Shown here: piece by piece, positions 14,374 through 22,122 of the stretch
How the letters are laid out: each line of letters opens with the position of its first letter
Position numbering within the stretch: the first letter of the stretch is position 1
DNA from: a virus
DNA: 33,235 bases
Virus record (IMG/VR): IMGVR_UViG_3300007734_000593
Location: 1 to 33,235 of that record
Direction: 5' to 3' (one strand)
Translations under genes and position numbers: made by a program
The notes under the pieces: generated by a model
What the model saw: the letters and a program-made list of their open reading frames with translations, nothing else
Database searches by the model: none
What the model was told of the DNA's origin: nothing

Positions 14374-15381
14374 ATGAAAATATTATATATATCGTGTCAT
14401 TCTGTACTTGAATATGACGAACTTAAATTATTTGAAGAATTAAATATTGACTATTTCAGTTTAGGATCATATATTGATCCGCTTAATCCGGCTGATCCTA
14501 TTAGGCCTGCTCTCACTCATATACCAAATGAATGGTGTTATGCAAATGCACCAGATCGCAACAATATACCAAAAGAGTTTTTTGATAGATTTGATGTAAT
14601 TATTATTATGCACATAAAAGAATGGATAATTGATAATTGGGACAAAATTAAAAATAAAATAGTAATATGGCGCACAATCGGACAATCTACTCCGGCATAT
14701 GAAAGAGCTTTATTGCCTTATCGTAAAGAAGGATTAAAAATTGTGCGTTATTCGCAGCGTGAAGCATATATACAGGATCAGATAGGTTGCGACGCAGTAA
14801 TTGAATTTTACAAAGATGAAAATGAATTTAATATGTGGAATGGCCTAGAAAAACAGATAATGGTACTTAACCAAGATATGAGTAATAGGTTAAGAGAATG
14901 TAATTATGAAGCTTTTTTGAAATTTGCCGAAAATTTACCAGTCAAGCTTTATGGAACAAAAAATGAGGGTAGTGGGAATATATCTGGTGGCTATTTATCT
15001 TATGAGGCAATGAAACAAAAAATGCGAGATTGCAGAGTATATTTTTATGCTGGCACACAGCCTGCGAGTTATACCTTGAATTTTATCGAGGCATTAATGA
15101 CAGGTATACCAATTCTTGCGCTCGGTAGTGACCATGCAACATCTATGGAATTAGCAGGGAAAGACACATATCAAATACCAGATATTATACAAAATGGCGT
15201 TAATGGCTTTTATAGTGATGATATATCGCAATTGCGGGACTGGGCGCATGTTTTATTAAAAGATGAGAAAACGGCGGCAAGGATTGGCGCAATGGGAAGG
15301 CAAACCGCTATTCAAAATTTCGGGAAGAATAATATAAAATTAAAATGGGAAAAGTTGTTAAAAAAATACAATGTGATATAA
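14374..15381 (+). CDS. Glycosyltransferase-like protein, GT-B fold (probable)
   Basis: The protein (335 aa) begins MKILYISCHSVLEYDELKLF, the first strand of a GT-B Rossmann domain. The C-terminal half has VYFYAGTQPASYTLNFIEALMTGIPILALG (about 222-251), where a Glu follows the donor-binding loop as in GT1/GT4 enzymes, then NGVNGFYSDD and a final helical segment. The classic EGxG is changed to TQPAS, so catalysis is not assured. It follows a small CxxC gene by one base and precedes the methyltransferase. Role is presumably in the same modification pathway. Confidence 0.78.
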   Translation: MKILYISCHSVLEYDELKLFEELNIDYFSLGSYIDPLNPADPIRPALTHIPNEWCYANAPDRNNIPKEFFDRFDVIIIMHIKEWIIDNWDKIKNKIVIWRTIGQSTPAYERALLPYRKEGLKIVRYSQREAYIQDQIGCDAVIEFYKDENEFNMWNGLEKQIMVLNQDMSNRLRECNYEAFLKFAENLPVKLYGTKNEGSGNISGGYLSYEAMKQKMRDCRVYFYAGTQPASYTLNFIEALMTGIPILALGSDHATSMELAGKDTYQIPDIIQNGVNGFYSDDISQLRDWAHVLLKDEKTAARIGAMGRQTAIQNFGKNNIKLKWEKLLKKYNVI

Positions 15382-15382
15382 T
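15374..15382 (+). promoter_or_regulatory. Extended -10 promoter before the methyltransferase gene
   Basis: TGATATAAT (-10 TATAAT at 15377-15382) eight bases before ATG 15391; a possible TTGTTA -35 lies at 15355-15360 (16-bp spacer). It overlaps the 3' end of the previous gene. The context is very like the portal promoter at 7361. Confidence 0.65.
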
Positions 15383-15390
15383 TGTAATAT

Positions 15391-16095
15391 ATGGACATAA
15401 CAAAAAGACTACTTGAACTTGATCCAACATTACAACGCCACAATGAGGGATTTTGGCAAGTACCATACAATCCAAGCGCAGGCAGTTATTCATCTTTTAA
15501 CGACGCAGGCGTTGAAATTGAAACAGGCGAATTTTTATATGCTATTACACGCCTATTAAAACCGAAAAGAGTACTAGAAACTGGCACGCATATTGGAGTT
15601 GGCGCCGCATATATGGGAATGGCGCTAAAAGATAATCTTAATGGTCATTTGGATACCATAGAATTTTTGCCGGAAATTCACCAAAGAGCAAAAGAGCGCA
15701 TGATTGCGCTTGGCCTTGAGGATCAAGTTACATGCCATTTTGGGGACGCGGCAAATTTTGATATATTACCCAAAAATCAAATCGGAAAGTATGAGGGGTA
15801 TATTGAGCCACTTTATAAACTAATTTTGCTTGATACCGAACCTCAAACAAGGTACGCCGAGCTTGTTAAATTTTATCCATATTTACAGGAAGGCGGATTT
15901 ATATTTATACACGATTTGCACCAACACATGCACCAAATACCAAATGAGGAACACGGCTTTGCATGGCCATTTGGAAAAATACCAAAGGCAATGAGCGATT
16001 TAATTACAAGCGGAAAATTGCGACCATTTCATTTTGCAACACCAAGAGGCTTAACAGGATTTTACCGTGTTGCAGAACAAGATTACAAATGGTAA
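15391..16095 (+). CDS. Class I SAM-dependent methyltransferase
   Basis: The protein (234 aa) has the Rossmann SAM-binding pattern: motif I VLETGTHIGVGAAYM (61-75), an acidic Glu91 after the second strand (DTIEF) to bind ribose, GDAANF (118-123) and LILLDTEPQTRY (144-155) as motif III/IV, with FIHD at 172-175. This resembles the Methyltransf_24/O-methyltransferase group found in glycan gene clusters. It lies within the glycosyltransferase block, so methylation of a sugar is the likely job, but a protein or DNA target cannot be excluded. DNA methylase motifs (DPPY, NPPY) are absent. Confidence 0.88.
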   Translation: MDITKRLLELDPTLQRHNEGFWQVPYNPSAGSYSSFNDAGVEIETGEFLYAITRLLKPKRVLETGTHIGVGAAYMGMALKDNLNGHLDTIEFLPEIHQRAKERMIALGLEDQVTCHFGDAANFDILPKNQIGKYEGYIEPLYKLILLDTEPQTRYAELVKFYPYLQEGGFIFIHDLHQHMHQIPNEEHGFAWPFGKIPKAMSDLITSGKLRPFHFATPRGLTGFYRVAEQDYKW

Positions 16096-16134
16096 TTAAA
16101 TTAAATATAACAAGTTAATTATTATAAAAAATAT

Positions 16135-17205
16135 ATGAGAAGCCGTGCAGCAATACTGCCATACCCAGCAGATCCATTTTTACTTAATTATTGGTTGCAT
16201 TTTTACGATACCGTATGGGGTGACGAAATAGACAAGCTCTATATCCATATTAATAGTCCAATTGAAGAACCAGTTATTGACTATATCAAAGCGCTTTGTG
16301 ATAGTCGCCCGAAAATTGTTTATAAATATACTAATAATCAAATAGAGCATGGCGACGCAATAAATGAAATACTTGATATAGTAAGAGAAAAATACGTTAT
16401 GCTTATTGAAGATGACGGATTTATCTTTAAAAAAAATCATGTTGATTGGTGTTTTTCACAGCTTGAAAGCGGTATATATGATATTGTTGGCAGTAAGCGC
16501 GGAAGCTGCGCTACTGAAATAATACAAGCAGCGCAAGTAAAATGGGGTATAACAATCGAGGGGGACGGGGATCAAGGCTGCAATTTTTGGCCTAATTATT
16601 TTTTTTCTGAAACAGAACTTTTAAAGAAAACGGATCGCAATTTTAAAGCAAAAGCATGGAATAAGGGCGAAACAATCGAAGCATTAGGGTATGTTGTAGA
16701 GCCTGACGTTGTTTATGGTGACACTTTTGTAAACACAAGCCTACAACTACGCGCAATGATACCAATAGAGCGCATTTTTATAGTACCCCAATATCACGGA
16801 CACCCAAGTGACTTACAGCATTATCAAGAAAGTAAATATTTATTTGACGGTAAGGCATCATGGACACATGTTGGCAGCTTATCAAGTGGAGTGGGCGGCA
16901 TTTTACGTGATGATCATGATAGAGCGCTTGCAAGGCGTCTTATTGATCCAGCAAAGGCACAAACAGAACTACCCCTTGCATGGTGTCAAAGCGAGCAAGA
17001 ACATGAGGAATGGGAAAGGCGCGCGCAATGGTGGCTTACATTTATTGAGTATTTTAATATCAATAATCAAGAGGGCATATCAGAGGACTTTTATAATTTC
17101 GCAAAGTTATATGGTAGAGCCGTAAATCAACTTATATCACAATATGGCCTACGCAGAAAATCAATACAACAGCGCCAAGAGGTATACAAATCAATAGGAC
17201 TATGA
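16135..17205 (+). CDS. Glycosyltransferase-like protein, GT-A fold
   Basis: The protein (356 aa) has an N-terminal GT-A-like domain: LYIHINSPIEEPVIDYI strand-helix (about 35-51), YVMLIEDDGFIFKK (87-100) with the acidic EDDG that would bind metal and sugar nucleotide, and later DTFVNTSLQLRAMIP. The C-terminal part (about 220-356) has a Trp-rich helical segment WCQSEQEHEEWERRAQWW. It follows the methyltransferase; the next gene overlaps by four bases (ATGA). Acceptor unknown. Family assignment rests on the EDDG strand and context, so is moderately firm. Confidence 0.78.
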   Translation: MRSRAAILPYPADPFLLNYWLHFYDTVWGDEIDKLYIHINSPIEEPVIDYIKALCDSRPKIVYKYTNNQIEHGDAINEILDIVREKYVMLIEDDGFIFKKNHVDWCFSQLESGIYDIVGSKRGSCATEIIQAAQVKWGITIEGDGDQGCNFWPNYFFSETELLKKTDRNFKAKAWNKGETIEALGYVVEPDVVYGDTFVNTSLQLRAMIPIERIFIVPQYHGHPSDLQHYQESKYLFDGKASWTHVGSLSSGVGGILRDDHDRALARRLIDPAKAQTELPLAWCQSEQEHEEWERRAQWWLTFIEYFNINNQEGISEDFYNFAKLYGRAVNQLISQYGLRRKSIQQRQEVYKSIGL

Positions 17206-17927
17206 ATATAAAGCCCGACGTAGTGGTGTGTTGGCCACGTAATTGTGATTATCCATTATGGCGGCAATTTATCCGTGATAATCGTAGTGGATTTAATTTA
17301 GTGATTGTTGTATTTACGGAAACAAATCAAGGGCAAAATTATCGTGAATTTATACGCAATGCAATGCAAAAAGATTATGTATTATTTATAGAAAATAGAC
17401 AAATTACAGGTGATCAAGATTGGCGCAATATAGCGGTAAATTCTTCATTGTTGCAAAGTTATAACGCAGAATGGGTATGGTTTACTGAACAAGATTTCAT
17501 TATTACTGATCCAGTATATTTTTGGGGATTTGTAGAAAAAGCCGCAAATGCTGGAAATGAAGTAATCGCAGTTAAAGACGCAGAACGTATGCACCCATGT
17601 TGTATTTTTATTAAAAGAGGCGCGCTTAATAGGACAAGTAAGAATTTTGCTGCAAATCCACCCTCACATGATCATTTTGGACAAATTCAAAAAGACATCG
17701 AAGCATTAAAACTTAAGATCAAGATAATTGATAAAGGATTTTTGCACTTAAACGGTTTAAGTCACAATATGACACTTCTTGAAAGTGGACAAGTACCAAA
17801 TTACTACCCCGATATATTTTGGTCATGGCTACAAGAAAGTTCACACGTACCCACAGTCGATTTAGATAGTAGATTTATGCAACAAGTAGAAAAAATGAGG
17901 GTATTACTTGGCAAACCTAGCGTGTGA
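17202..17927 (+). CDS. GT-A-like glycosyltransferase (probable)
   Basis: The protein (241 aa) starts KPDVVVCWPRNCDYPLWRQF and has VWFTEQDFII at 92-101, where EQDF takes the place of the DxD metal motif, with a following FIKR and a late LHLNGLSHN (His759 region not catalytic by itself). This is the pattern of a small GT-A glycosyltransferase. It overlaps the previous gene by four bases. After its stop comes the inverted-repeat element at 17949. I am sure it is coding; the enzyme class is likely but not proven. Confidence 0.68.
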   Translation: MNIKPDVVVCWPRNCDYPLWRQFIRDNRSGFNLVIVVFTETNQGQNYREFIRNAMQKDYVLFIENRQITGDQDWRNIAVNSSLLQSYNAEWVWFTEQDFIITDPVYFWGFVEKAANAGNEVIAVKDAERMHPCCIFIKRGALNRTSKNFAANPPSHDHFGQIQKDIEALKLKIKIIDKGFLHLNGLSHNMTLLESGQVPNYYPDIFWSWLQESSHVPTVDLDSRFMQQVEKMRVLLGKPSV

Positions 17928-17948
17928 AAAATAGCCCGTATTTTCGTG

Positions 17949-18034
17949 AAAAGTAGGCAAAAGACCCCTACTCCCCTACTTTTTGAGGCTAAATTGCATT
18001 TTTTGCAATAGGTGGTAGTAGGGTAGGGGAGTGG
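17949..18034 (+). promoter_or_regulatory. Attenuator-like element with two mutually exclusive stems
   Basis: AAAAGTAGG (17949-17957) can pair with CCTACTTTT (17975-17983), giving a nine-pair stem whose 3' arm runs into T: terminator-like. CTCCCCTAC (17971-17979) can instead pair with GTAGGGGAG (18023-18031), a perfect nine pairs that extends to 17968/18034 with one G-U. The two cannot form together. The inner loop holds TTGCA...TGCAA. It lies in the 123 bases between 17927 and the gene at 18051, so it may control read-through into that gene. Confidence 0.6.
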
Positions 18035-18050
18035 CACTATTGCCGCAGAT

Positions 18051-19109
18051 ATGAAAACTTACAATGTAATGGTAGACTTTCATCACGCTGGGCTTTTAAA
18101 CAGCCTTATTTTATTATTTGAAAAGCGTCTTGGTGGCAATGTGTATAGGCCAATTGGTGAAGAATGGTTTGAGCAAGGCTTTTGGAAAGTATACGACCAC
18201 CCAGCAACAGTAAAGCAATTTCTTGGTATTGGTGGATCTACTCCAGACGGATCAGAAAGACTTAATGAAGTTGTCGATGAGCCACTAGAAGGACTGTATC
18301 ATTGTAAAGATATTGAAAGCCACAGTACTAATAAGGCAATTACTTTTGATTTATTTATGAAGTTACAGATAGATATTGTCATTGCTTCAATACCTGCACA
18401 CATAAAGCCCTTTAAATATCTTTGTGAGATACACCCTAATAGGCCTAAGTTTATTTATCAGATTGGCAATAGTTGGAATATAGAAGCAGGGCTATCATCA
18501 AACATAATGGCAAGTGCAAATATAAACGACGTGCCAGAAAATATACATTTTATAAAATACCACCAAGAATTTAATACAAATATATTCTGTCCCTCTGTGG
18601 GGATACCAGATAAAAAAATCTATTCTTTTGTCAATGTATTTAACGGACAAAATCATTTCGCTTCTGACTGGAATTTATTTACACAGTTAGAACGGCAATT
18701 ATTGGATTGGGAATTTAAAAGCTTTGGCGGGCAATGTCGTGACGGATCATGTAACGGAAGCCATGAGCTTGCAATCAAAATGCAACAAGCACGTTTTATA
18801 TGGCATACAAAAGCAGGCGGTGACGGATACGGACATATTATTCATAATGCCGCCGCAGTGGGTAGGCCATTGATAGTTAAAAAAAATTATTATTGGGGTA
18901 AATTAGCAGAAGCCTTATTAATTGACGGAATTACTTGCATAAATATAGATAATTTAGGATATGAGGAAATAATAAATAAAATTAATTATTTTAACGACGC
19001 ACAAAGATATAATGAAATGTGTGTGGCGACATATCAAAACTTTATCAAAGTATGTAATTTTGATAAAGAATTTAGGGGCTTGCAAAATTTCTTAGAAAAA
19101 CTGATATAA
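18051..19109 (+). CDS. Glycosyltransferase-like protein, GT-B fold (probable)
   Basis: The protein (352 aa) begins KTYNVMVDFHHAGLLNSLI, a Rossmann-like strand and loop, and its second half has MQQARFIWHTKAGGDGYGHIIHNAAAVGRPLIVKK, a donor-site pattern of GT-B glycosyltransferases (Lys/Gly-rich loop followed by His and a small-residue helix). An E-x7-E pair is not visible. It is the last gene of the sugar block, separated from it by the attenuator-like element at 17949. The connector gene that follows has its own promoter overlapping this gene's 3' end. Confidence 0.72.
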   Translation: MKTYNVMVDFHHAGLLNSLILLFEKRLGGNVYRPIGEEWFEQGFWKVYDHPATVKQFLGIGGSTPDGSERLNEVVDEPLEGLYHCKDIESHSTNKAITFDLFMKLQIDIVIASIPAHIKPFKYLCEIHPNRPKFIYQIGNSWNIEAGLSSNIMASANINDVPENIHFIKYHQEFNTNIFCPSVGIPDKKIYSFVNVFNGQNHFASDWNLFTQLERQLLDWEFKSFGGQCRDGSCNGSHELAIKMQQARFIWHTKAGGDGYGHIIHNAAAVGRPLIVKKNYYWGKLAEALLIDGITCINIDNLGYEEIINKINYFNDAQRYNEMCVATYQNFIKVCNFDKEFRGLQNFLEKLI

Positions 19110-19110
19110 T
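19102..19110 (+). promoter_or_regulatory. Extended -10 promoter of the neck operon
   Basis: TGATATAAT (-10 at 19105-19110), then AAAATT and ATG 19117: six bases. TTGCAA at 19080 with 19-bp spacing is a weak -35. It overlaps the stop of the glycosyltransferase-like gene and restarts transcription for the neck and tail genes. Confidence 0.68.
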
Positions 19111-19116
19111 AAAATT

Positions 19117-19782
19117 ATGACTGATACAAGTAGACGTGATTATGTAACAGCCGCAGAAGTATATGAAATGGCAGGAATTACACCAACAGCCGTTGATATT
19201 TCAGAGGCAGAAGAGATCATTGATGATTACGTCGGTTTTCAAGATAAATTCATGCAGATTGAATTTAGAGGACTAATATCAGAGGGTGGTGCAAATAATG
19301 TCCGTCTTGATCCAAGAAATCAATCAAATTTACAAGCAAATTTTTTGAAGAGGTGCTGGATTGAGATTATTGGCGGAACCGGTGAAGGACAAAAAATGAA
19401 AATAATCACACAAACATTATCTGGGTATATTACTCTTGAGAGCAATTTTACCACACCCCTTGATACTACTAGCTATTATTTTATCTGGCAATTAGGCAAA
19501 TTCCCAAGAACGCAAGACGTAGAATATGACGGACTTTATACAAATAAATATTATAAAAATATACCAGAGGCAGTAAAACGTGCAACGGCGGCACAGGTGC
19601 AATATATGTCATTAATGGGTGATAATTTTTTTGGCAATGATAAGCCAGATATGGAAAATGAAAGCATAGGGGATTATTCATATACAAATCGTGGAAGCTC
19701 TACCGGTACAAGTAAACTAATAGCACCAAAGGCTCGCTTGTTGCTTCTTGGAATTGCAAATAAAACAGGTATTATACTTTAA
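19117..19782 (+). CDS. Head-tail connector protein (probable)
   Basis: A 221-residue protein after the cargo block and before a series of small neck proteins. The N-terminal portion has TAAEVYEMAGITP ... ISEAEEIIDDYVGF (about 11-41), and the C-terminal portion has a helical IPEAVKRATAAQVQYMSLMG (about 149-168) as in HK97 gp6 / SPP1 gp15-type connectors, which form a ring under the portal. A beta-rich middle, about 45-130, is longer than in the minimal family members. Role is inferred mostly from position and the helical ends. Confidence 0.75.
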   Translation: MTDTSRRDYVTAAEVYEMAGITPTAVDISEAEEIIDDYVGFQDKFMQIEFRGLISEGGANNVRLDPRNQSNLQANFLKRCWIEIIGGTGEGQKMKIITQTLSGYITLESNFTTPLDTTSYYFIWQLGKFPRTQDVEYDGLYTNKYYKNIPEAVKRATAAQVQYMSLMGDNFFGNDKPDMENESIGDYSYTNRGSSTGTSKLIAPKARLLLLGIANKTGIIL

Positions 19783-19783
19783 T

Positions 19784-20107
19784 ATGAGCATGCCTACTGG
19801 TTTACTTAATCAGACAATTATAATCTATGGTAAATCTTCTTATAATAGTCAAGGCAGGGAAGTGGTAGGATCTGGTGTTTCAGTAAAAGCACGCTTTCAA
19901 GCAAAACAAAAAAATATTATGTTGCCAACTGGTGCAACTATTACTATTTCAGCAATTGCATACGTCGCTTCTACTATTTCAGCAAATATTGATGACAAGG
20001 TTACGTATGATAGTCAGACATATAAAGTATTTGCAAAATATAAAGTGCCAGATAGTAAAGGAAACACAAATCATATTAAATTAGATCTATTAAAATGGCA
20101 AACGTAA
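19784..20107 (+). CDS. Head closure / head-tail joining protein (probable)
   Basis: A 107-residue beta-rich protein starting MSMPTGLLNQTIIIYGKSSYNSQGREV, typical of small head-closure proteins of the SPP1 gp16 group. YVASTISANIDDKVTYDSQTYKV and a C-terminal HIKLDLLKWQT follow that pattern. ATG 19784 is the natural start, one base after the previous stop; a TTG 12 codons upstream would overlap the connector gene. It overlaps the next gene by 13 bases. It seals the portal after DNA packaging. Confidence 0.75.
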   Translation: MSMPTGLLNQTIIIYGKSSYNSQGREVVGSGVSVKARFQAKQKNIMLPTGATITISAIAYVASTISANIDDKVTYDSQTYKVFAKYKVPDSKGNTNHIKLDLLKWQT

Positions 20108-20454
20108 AATGGGACACAAAAAGTTTTGATAAAGGCATGATAGCATTAAGTGAAGCAATGCAAAAAGCCTCAAGCTCGGCACTGGATAAAATTGGAAATG
20201 AGATACTTCGCTTGTCATCATTTGAAGTGCCACACAATATCGGTGCATTATTAACAAGCGCCAGCATGGAACCTATAAATGAAAATCAAGTTGATGTGGG
20301 ATATAATAAAGTATATGCGGCAAGATTACATGAACACCCAGAATATAATTTTCAAAAAGGACGTAAAGGACGTTATTTAATAGATCCGATATTAAAAAAC
20401 ATGCAAATTTTTTTGAAGTTTTTACAAGATGAAATAAAAGGATCAACAATTTAA
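20095..20454 (+). CDS. Tail completion / HK97 gp10-like neck protein
   Basis: A 119-residue protein: N-terminal helix with a KGMIALSEAMQKASSSALDKIGNEI segment, then FEVPHNIGALLTSAS, VGYNKVYAARLHEHPEY and a C-terminal helix with YLIDPILKNM. This order (helix, P-x-x-x-G-x-L, VGY...YA...HE, helix) is the mark of HK97 gp10-type neck proteins. It starts inside the end of the previous gene and ends one base before the tail terminator gene. Confidence 0.88.
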   Translation: MANVKWDTKSFDKGMIALSEAMQKASSSALDKIGNEILRLSSFEVPHNIGALLTSASMEPINENQVDVGYNKVYAARLHEHPEYNFQKGRKGRYLIDPILKNMQIFLKFLQDEIKGSTI

Positions 20455-20455
20455 T

Positions 20456-20830
20456 ATGAGCTTAATCTCTGATATATCAACATATTTACAATCAAATGGC
20501 ATTGGTACTGTGGGTACGAATATTTTTTATAGTTACATGCCAGCAGATGTGGGCGCCTGTGTTGTAATTTTAGATACTGGCGGAAGTCAGCCGGATACTT
20601 ATTTACCAACAAAAGAGCCAACTTTTCAAATATATTTGCAAAATATTGACTATGACACAGGTAAAATAAAATTAGAGGCAATCAGGGAATTATTGCATCA
20701 AAAAACAAATATAACAATTGGTAGTACATATTTTTATTTTATCCTAGCAGTATCAGAGGGTGGACACTTAGGCAGGAATGCTGATGGCTTAGATGAATTT
20801 AGTATGAATTTTCACTGTCGTATAAGATAA
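20456..20830 (+). CDS. Tail terminator protein (probable)
   Basis: A 124-residue alpha/beta protein in the place of the tail terminator, between a gp10-like protein and the tail tube. MSLISDISTYLQSNGIGTVGTNIFYSYMP is the expected first helix and strand. The middle (PTFQIYLQNIDYDTGKIKLEAIRELL) and final FSMNFHCRIR also fit. The ring-forming protein stops tail tube growth and attaches the tail to the head. It starts one base after the previous stop. Confidence 0.78.
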   Translation: MSLISDISTYLQSNGIGTVGTNIFYSYMPADVGACVVILDTGGSQPDTYLPTKEPTFQIYLQNIDYDTGKIKLEAIRELLHQKTNITIGSTYFYFILAVSEGGHLGRNADGLDEFSMNFHCRIR

Positions 20831-20831
20831 T

Positions 20832-21050
20832 ATGCCAACAATTAATGATAAATTCTATCGTGAAATACGTTGCAATAATTGTAGGAAGCTTTTTGGATAT
20901 GAATATATTTATGCAGGTCGTCAAGCTTTTTTTTGTCCACGTTGTAATGAACTTAACGAGTTTAATTTTAAACATATTCAAACAAAGGAAAATTTATGTA
21001 TAATAAAAAATGAGTTTACAGCATTAAATGCTGAAACTTTGAAAAAATGA
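20832..21050 (+). CDS. Com-like zinc-finger protein (72 aa)
   Basis: A 72-residue protein with CNNCRKLFGYE (14-24) and CPRCNELNEFNF (35-46): four Cys in CxxC pairs, closely like the Mu Com protein and its relatives. Com binds mRNA to switch on translation of the mom DNA-modification gene. No mom-like gene is recognised here, so the target could be a nearby message. It begins one base after the tail terminator stop. Its stop overlaps the next start (ATGA). Confidence 0.82.
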   Translation: MPTINDKFYREIRCNNCRKLFGYEYIYAGRQAFFCPRCNELNEFNFKHIQTKENLCIIKNEFTALNAETLKK

Positions 21051-21175
21051 GAACACACAAACCAAATTTGGGTAAAAAATTTGATGAAAATTGGAGAAAA
21101 AATCTGACGAGAAAACATGCAAAATTTATAGATTATAGAAGTCCTGATAAATTAAACTATCAAATTATGGACTAG
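21047..21175 (+). CDS. Small basic protein of unknown function (42 aa)
   Basis: A 42-residue, strongly basic protein (MRTHKPNLGKKFDENWRKN and so on) overlapping the Com-like gene as ATGA and ending before the major tail ribosome site. Without cysteine or membrane segment. Basic composition suggests contact with RNA or DNA; unproven. It may act with the Com-like protein. Confidence 0.6.
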   Translation: MRTHKPNLGKKFDENWRKNLTRKHAKFIDYRSPDKLNYQIMD

Positions 21176-21193
21176 AAAGGAGAGTGAGAATAA

Positions 21194-21703
21194 ATGAGCG
21201 ATATTACAAATGTTAAAGTTGGAGTTTGTAGCGTAACCTATAACGGCACTGATCTTGGACACACTAAGGGCGGTGTTGAAGTTACCTACGAGCCTATGCA
21301 CAAAGATGTAACCGTCGATAAATACGGTGAGACCGTTGTTGAAAAATACTTGACGGGCGAGAAATTTACAGCCAAAGTGCCACTTGCAGAATTTACAATT
21401 GCGAACTTGCGTAATGCAATCCCACAATCTACTTTTGCAGGCGCTGGCAATACTCGTATTACGTTAGGTCATAGTGCAGGAGTAGCGGCAAAAGCCGTTT
21501 CCTATTCGTTAGTTTTGCACCCAGTTAATGAGGGTACTAGAAAATTTGATATTGTCATGTATAAAGCATATGTTGCTTCCTCAGTCGTTTTAAGTCATAA
21601 AGTTGATGAAGAAAAAATAGTTGAGGTTGTCTTTGAGGCTTTACTTGATGAAACAAAATCAGACGGTAACTATCTCGGTTTAATTGGTGACAGTACACTC
21701 TAA
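21194..21703 (+). CDS. Major tail protein (tail tube)
   Basis: A 169-residue beta-rich protein before the tail chaperone pair, with an AAGGAG ribosome site at 21177-21182 as expected for an abundant protein. VGVCSVTYNGTDLGHTKGGVEVTYEP starts the typical fold, followed by VDKYGETVVEKYLTGEKFTAKVPLAEFTI, a pattern of siphovirus tail-tube proteins. The C-terminal VVEVVFEALLDETKSDGNYLGLIGD also fits. It polymerises around the tape measure protein to form the tail tube. No separate Ig-like domain is seen. Confidence 0.9.
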   Translation: MSDITNVKVGVCSVTYNGTDLGHTKGGVEVTYEPMHKDVTVDKYGETVVEKYLTGEKFTAKVPLAEFTIANLRNAIPQSTFAGAGNTRITLGHSAGVAAKAVSYSLVLHPVNEGTRKFDIVMYKAYVASSVVLSHKVDEEKIVEVVFEALLDETKSDGNYLGLIGDSTL

Positions 21704-21708
21704 CACCA

Positions 21709-21755
21709 ACTTAATGTTTGGCAAGCGTGGTACCAGTTACCCGCCAATATTAAGT
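21709..21755 (+). promoter_or_regulatory. Stem-loop between major tail gene and tail chaperone
   Basis: ACTTAAT (21709-21715) pairs with ATTAAGT (21749-21755), and TTGGC (21718-21722) with GCCAA (21743-21747); the loop contains GGTACC. There is no T-run. It ends four bases before ATG 21760. It may reduce chaperone translation or protect the upstream major tail message at its 3' end. Confidence 0.6.
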
Positions 21756-21759
21756 AAAT

Positions 21760-22122
21760 ATGACAAAACCAATTACAGTTAAATTAGAAAATAAAACAGT
21801 AGAAGTTAAAAAATTACCTCTTGGTAAATATGCAGAGCTTCTAACGGCAGTAAAAGAATTGCCAAAAAGGCTAGGTGGTTTGGATAAAATGACAAACGAC
21901 CAAATCTTTGAACAATTACCTATATTAGTTGCTACAAGCATACCAGATTTAATAGGCATACTTTCAATTGCAACCGAACTAAAACCAGAAGAAATAAACG
22001 AAATGGGATTAGACGAGGCAGTAGAAGTATTAGTAGCAGTAATAGAGGTCAATAATTATCGCGACGTATACGAGAATATAAAAAAAGTAATAGCCCGCCC
22101 GAAGACGGAAATATCGGCTTAA
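21760..22122 (+). CDS. Tail assembly chaperone, short form (gpG-like)
   Basis: A 120-residue helical protein in the gpG place between major tail protein and tape measure. It begins MTKPITVKLENKTVEVKKLPLGKY, a beta start, followed by helices such as LPILVATSIPDLIGILSIA and AVEVLVAVIEVNNYRDVYENI. A seven-A slippery run (22080-22086) lies 33 bases before the stop, and the -1 frame is open beyond it for 119 codons. So a long form (gpGT-like, 228 aa) is made by some ribosomes. Both forms coat the tape measure during assembly. Confidence 0.88.
   Translation: MTKPITVKLENKTVEVKKLPLGKYAELLTAVKELPKRLGGLDKMTNDQIFEQLPILVATSIPDLIGILSIATELKPEEINEMGLDEAVEVLVAVIEVNNYRDVYENIKKVIARPKTEISA
22080..22086 (+). 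promoter_or_regulatory. Programmed -1 ribosomal frameshift site, A AAA AAA G
   Basis: Seven A (22080-22086), read in frame as ata-aaa-aaa-gta, followed by G. A -1 slip on the two Lys codons re-reads A22086 as the first base of AGT and enters a frame open to 22445. Spacing and gene position fit lambda G/GT. The stop of the short form at 22120 is 33 bases downstream. Confidence 0.85.
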
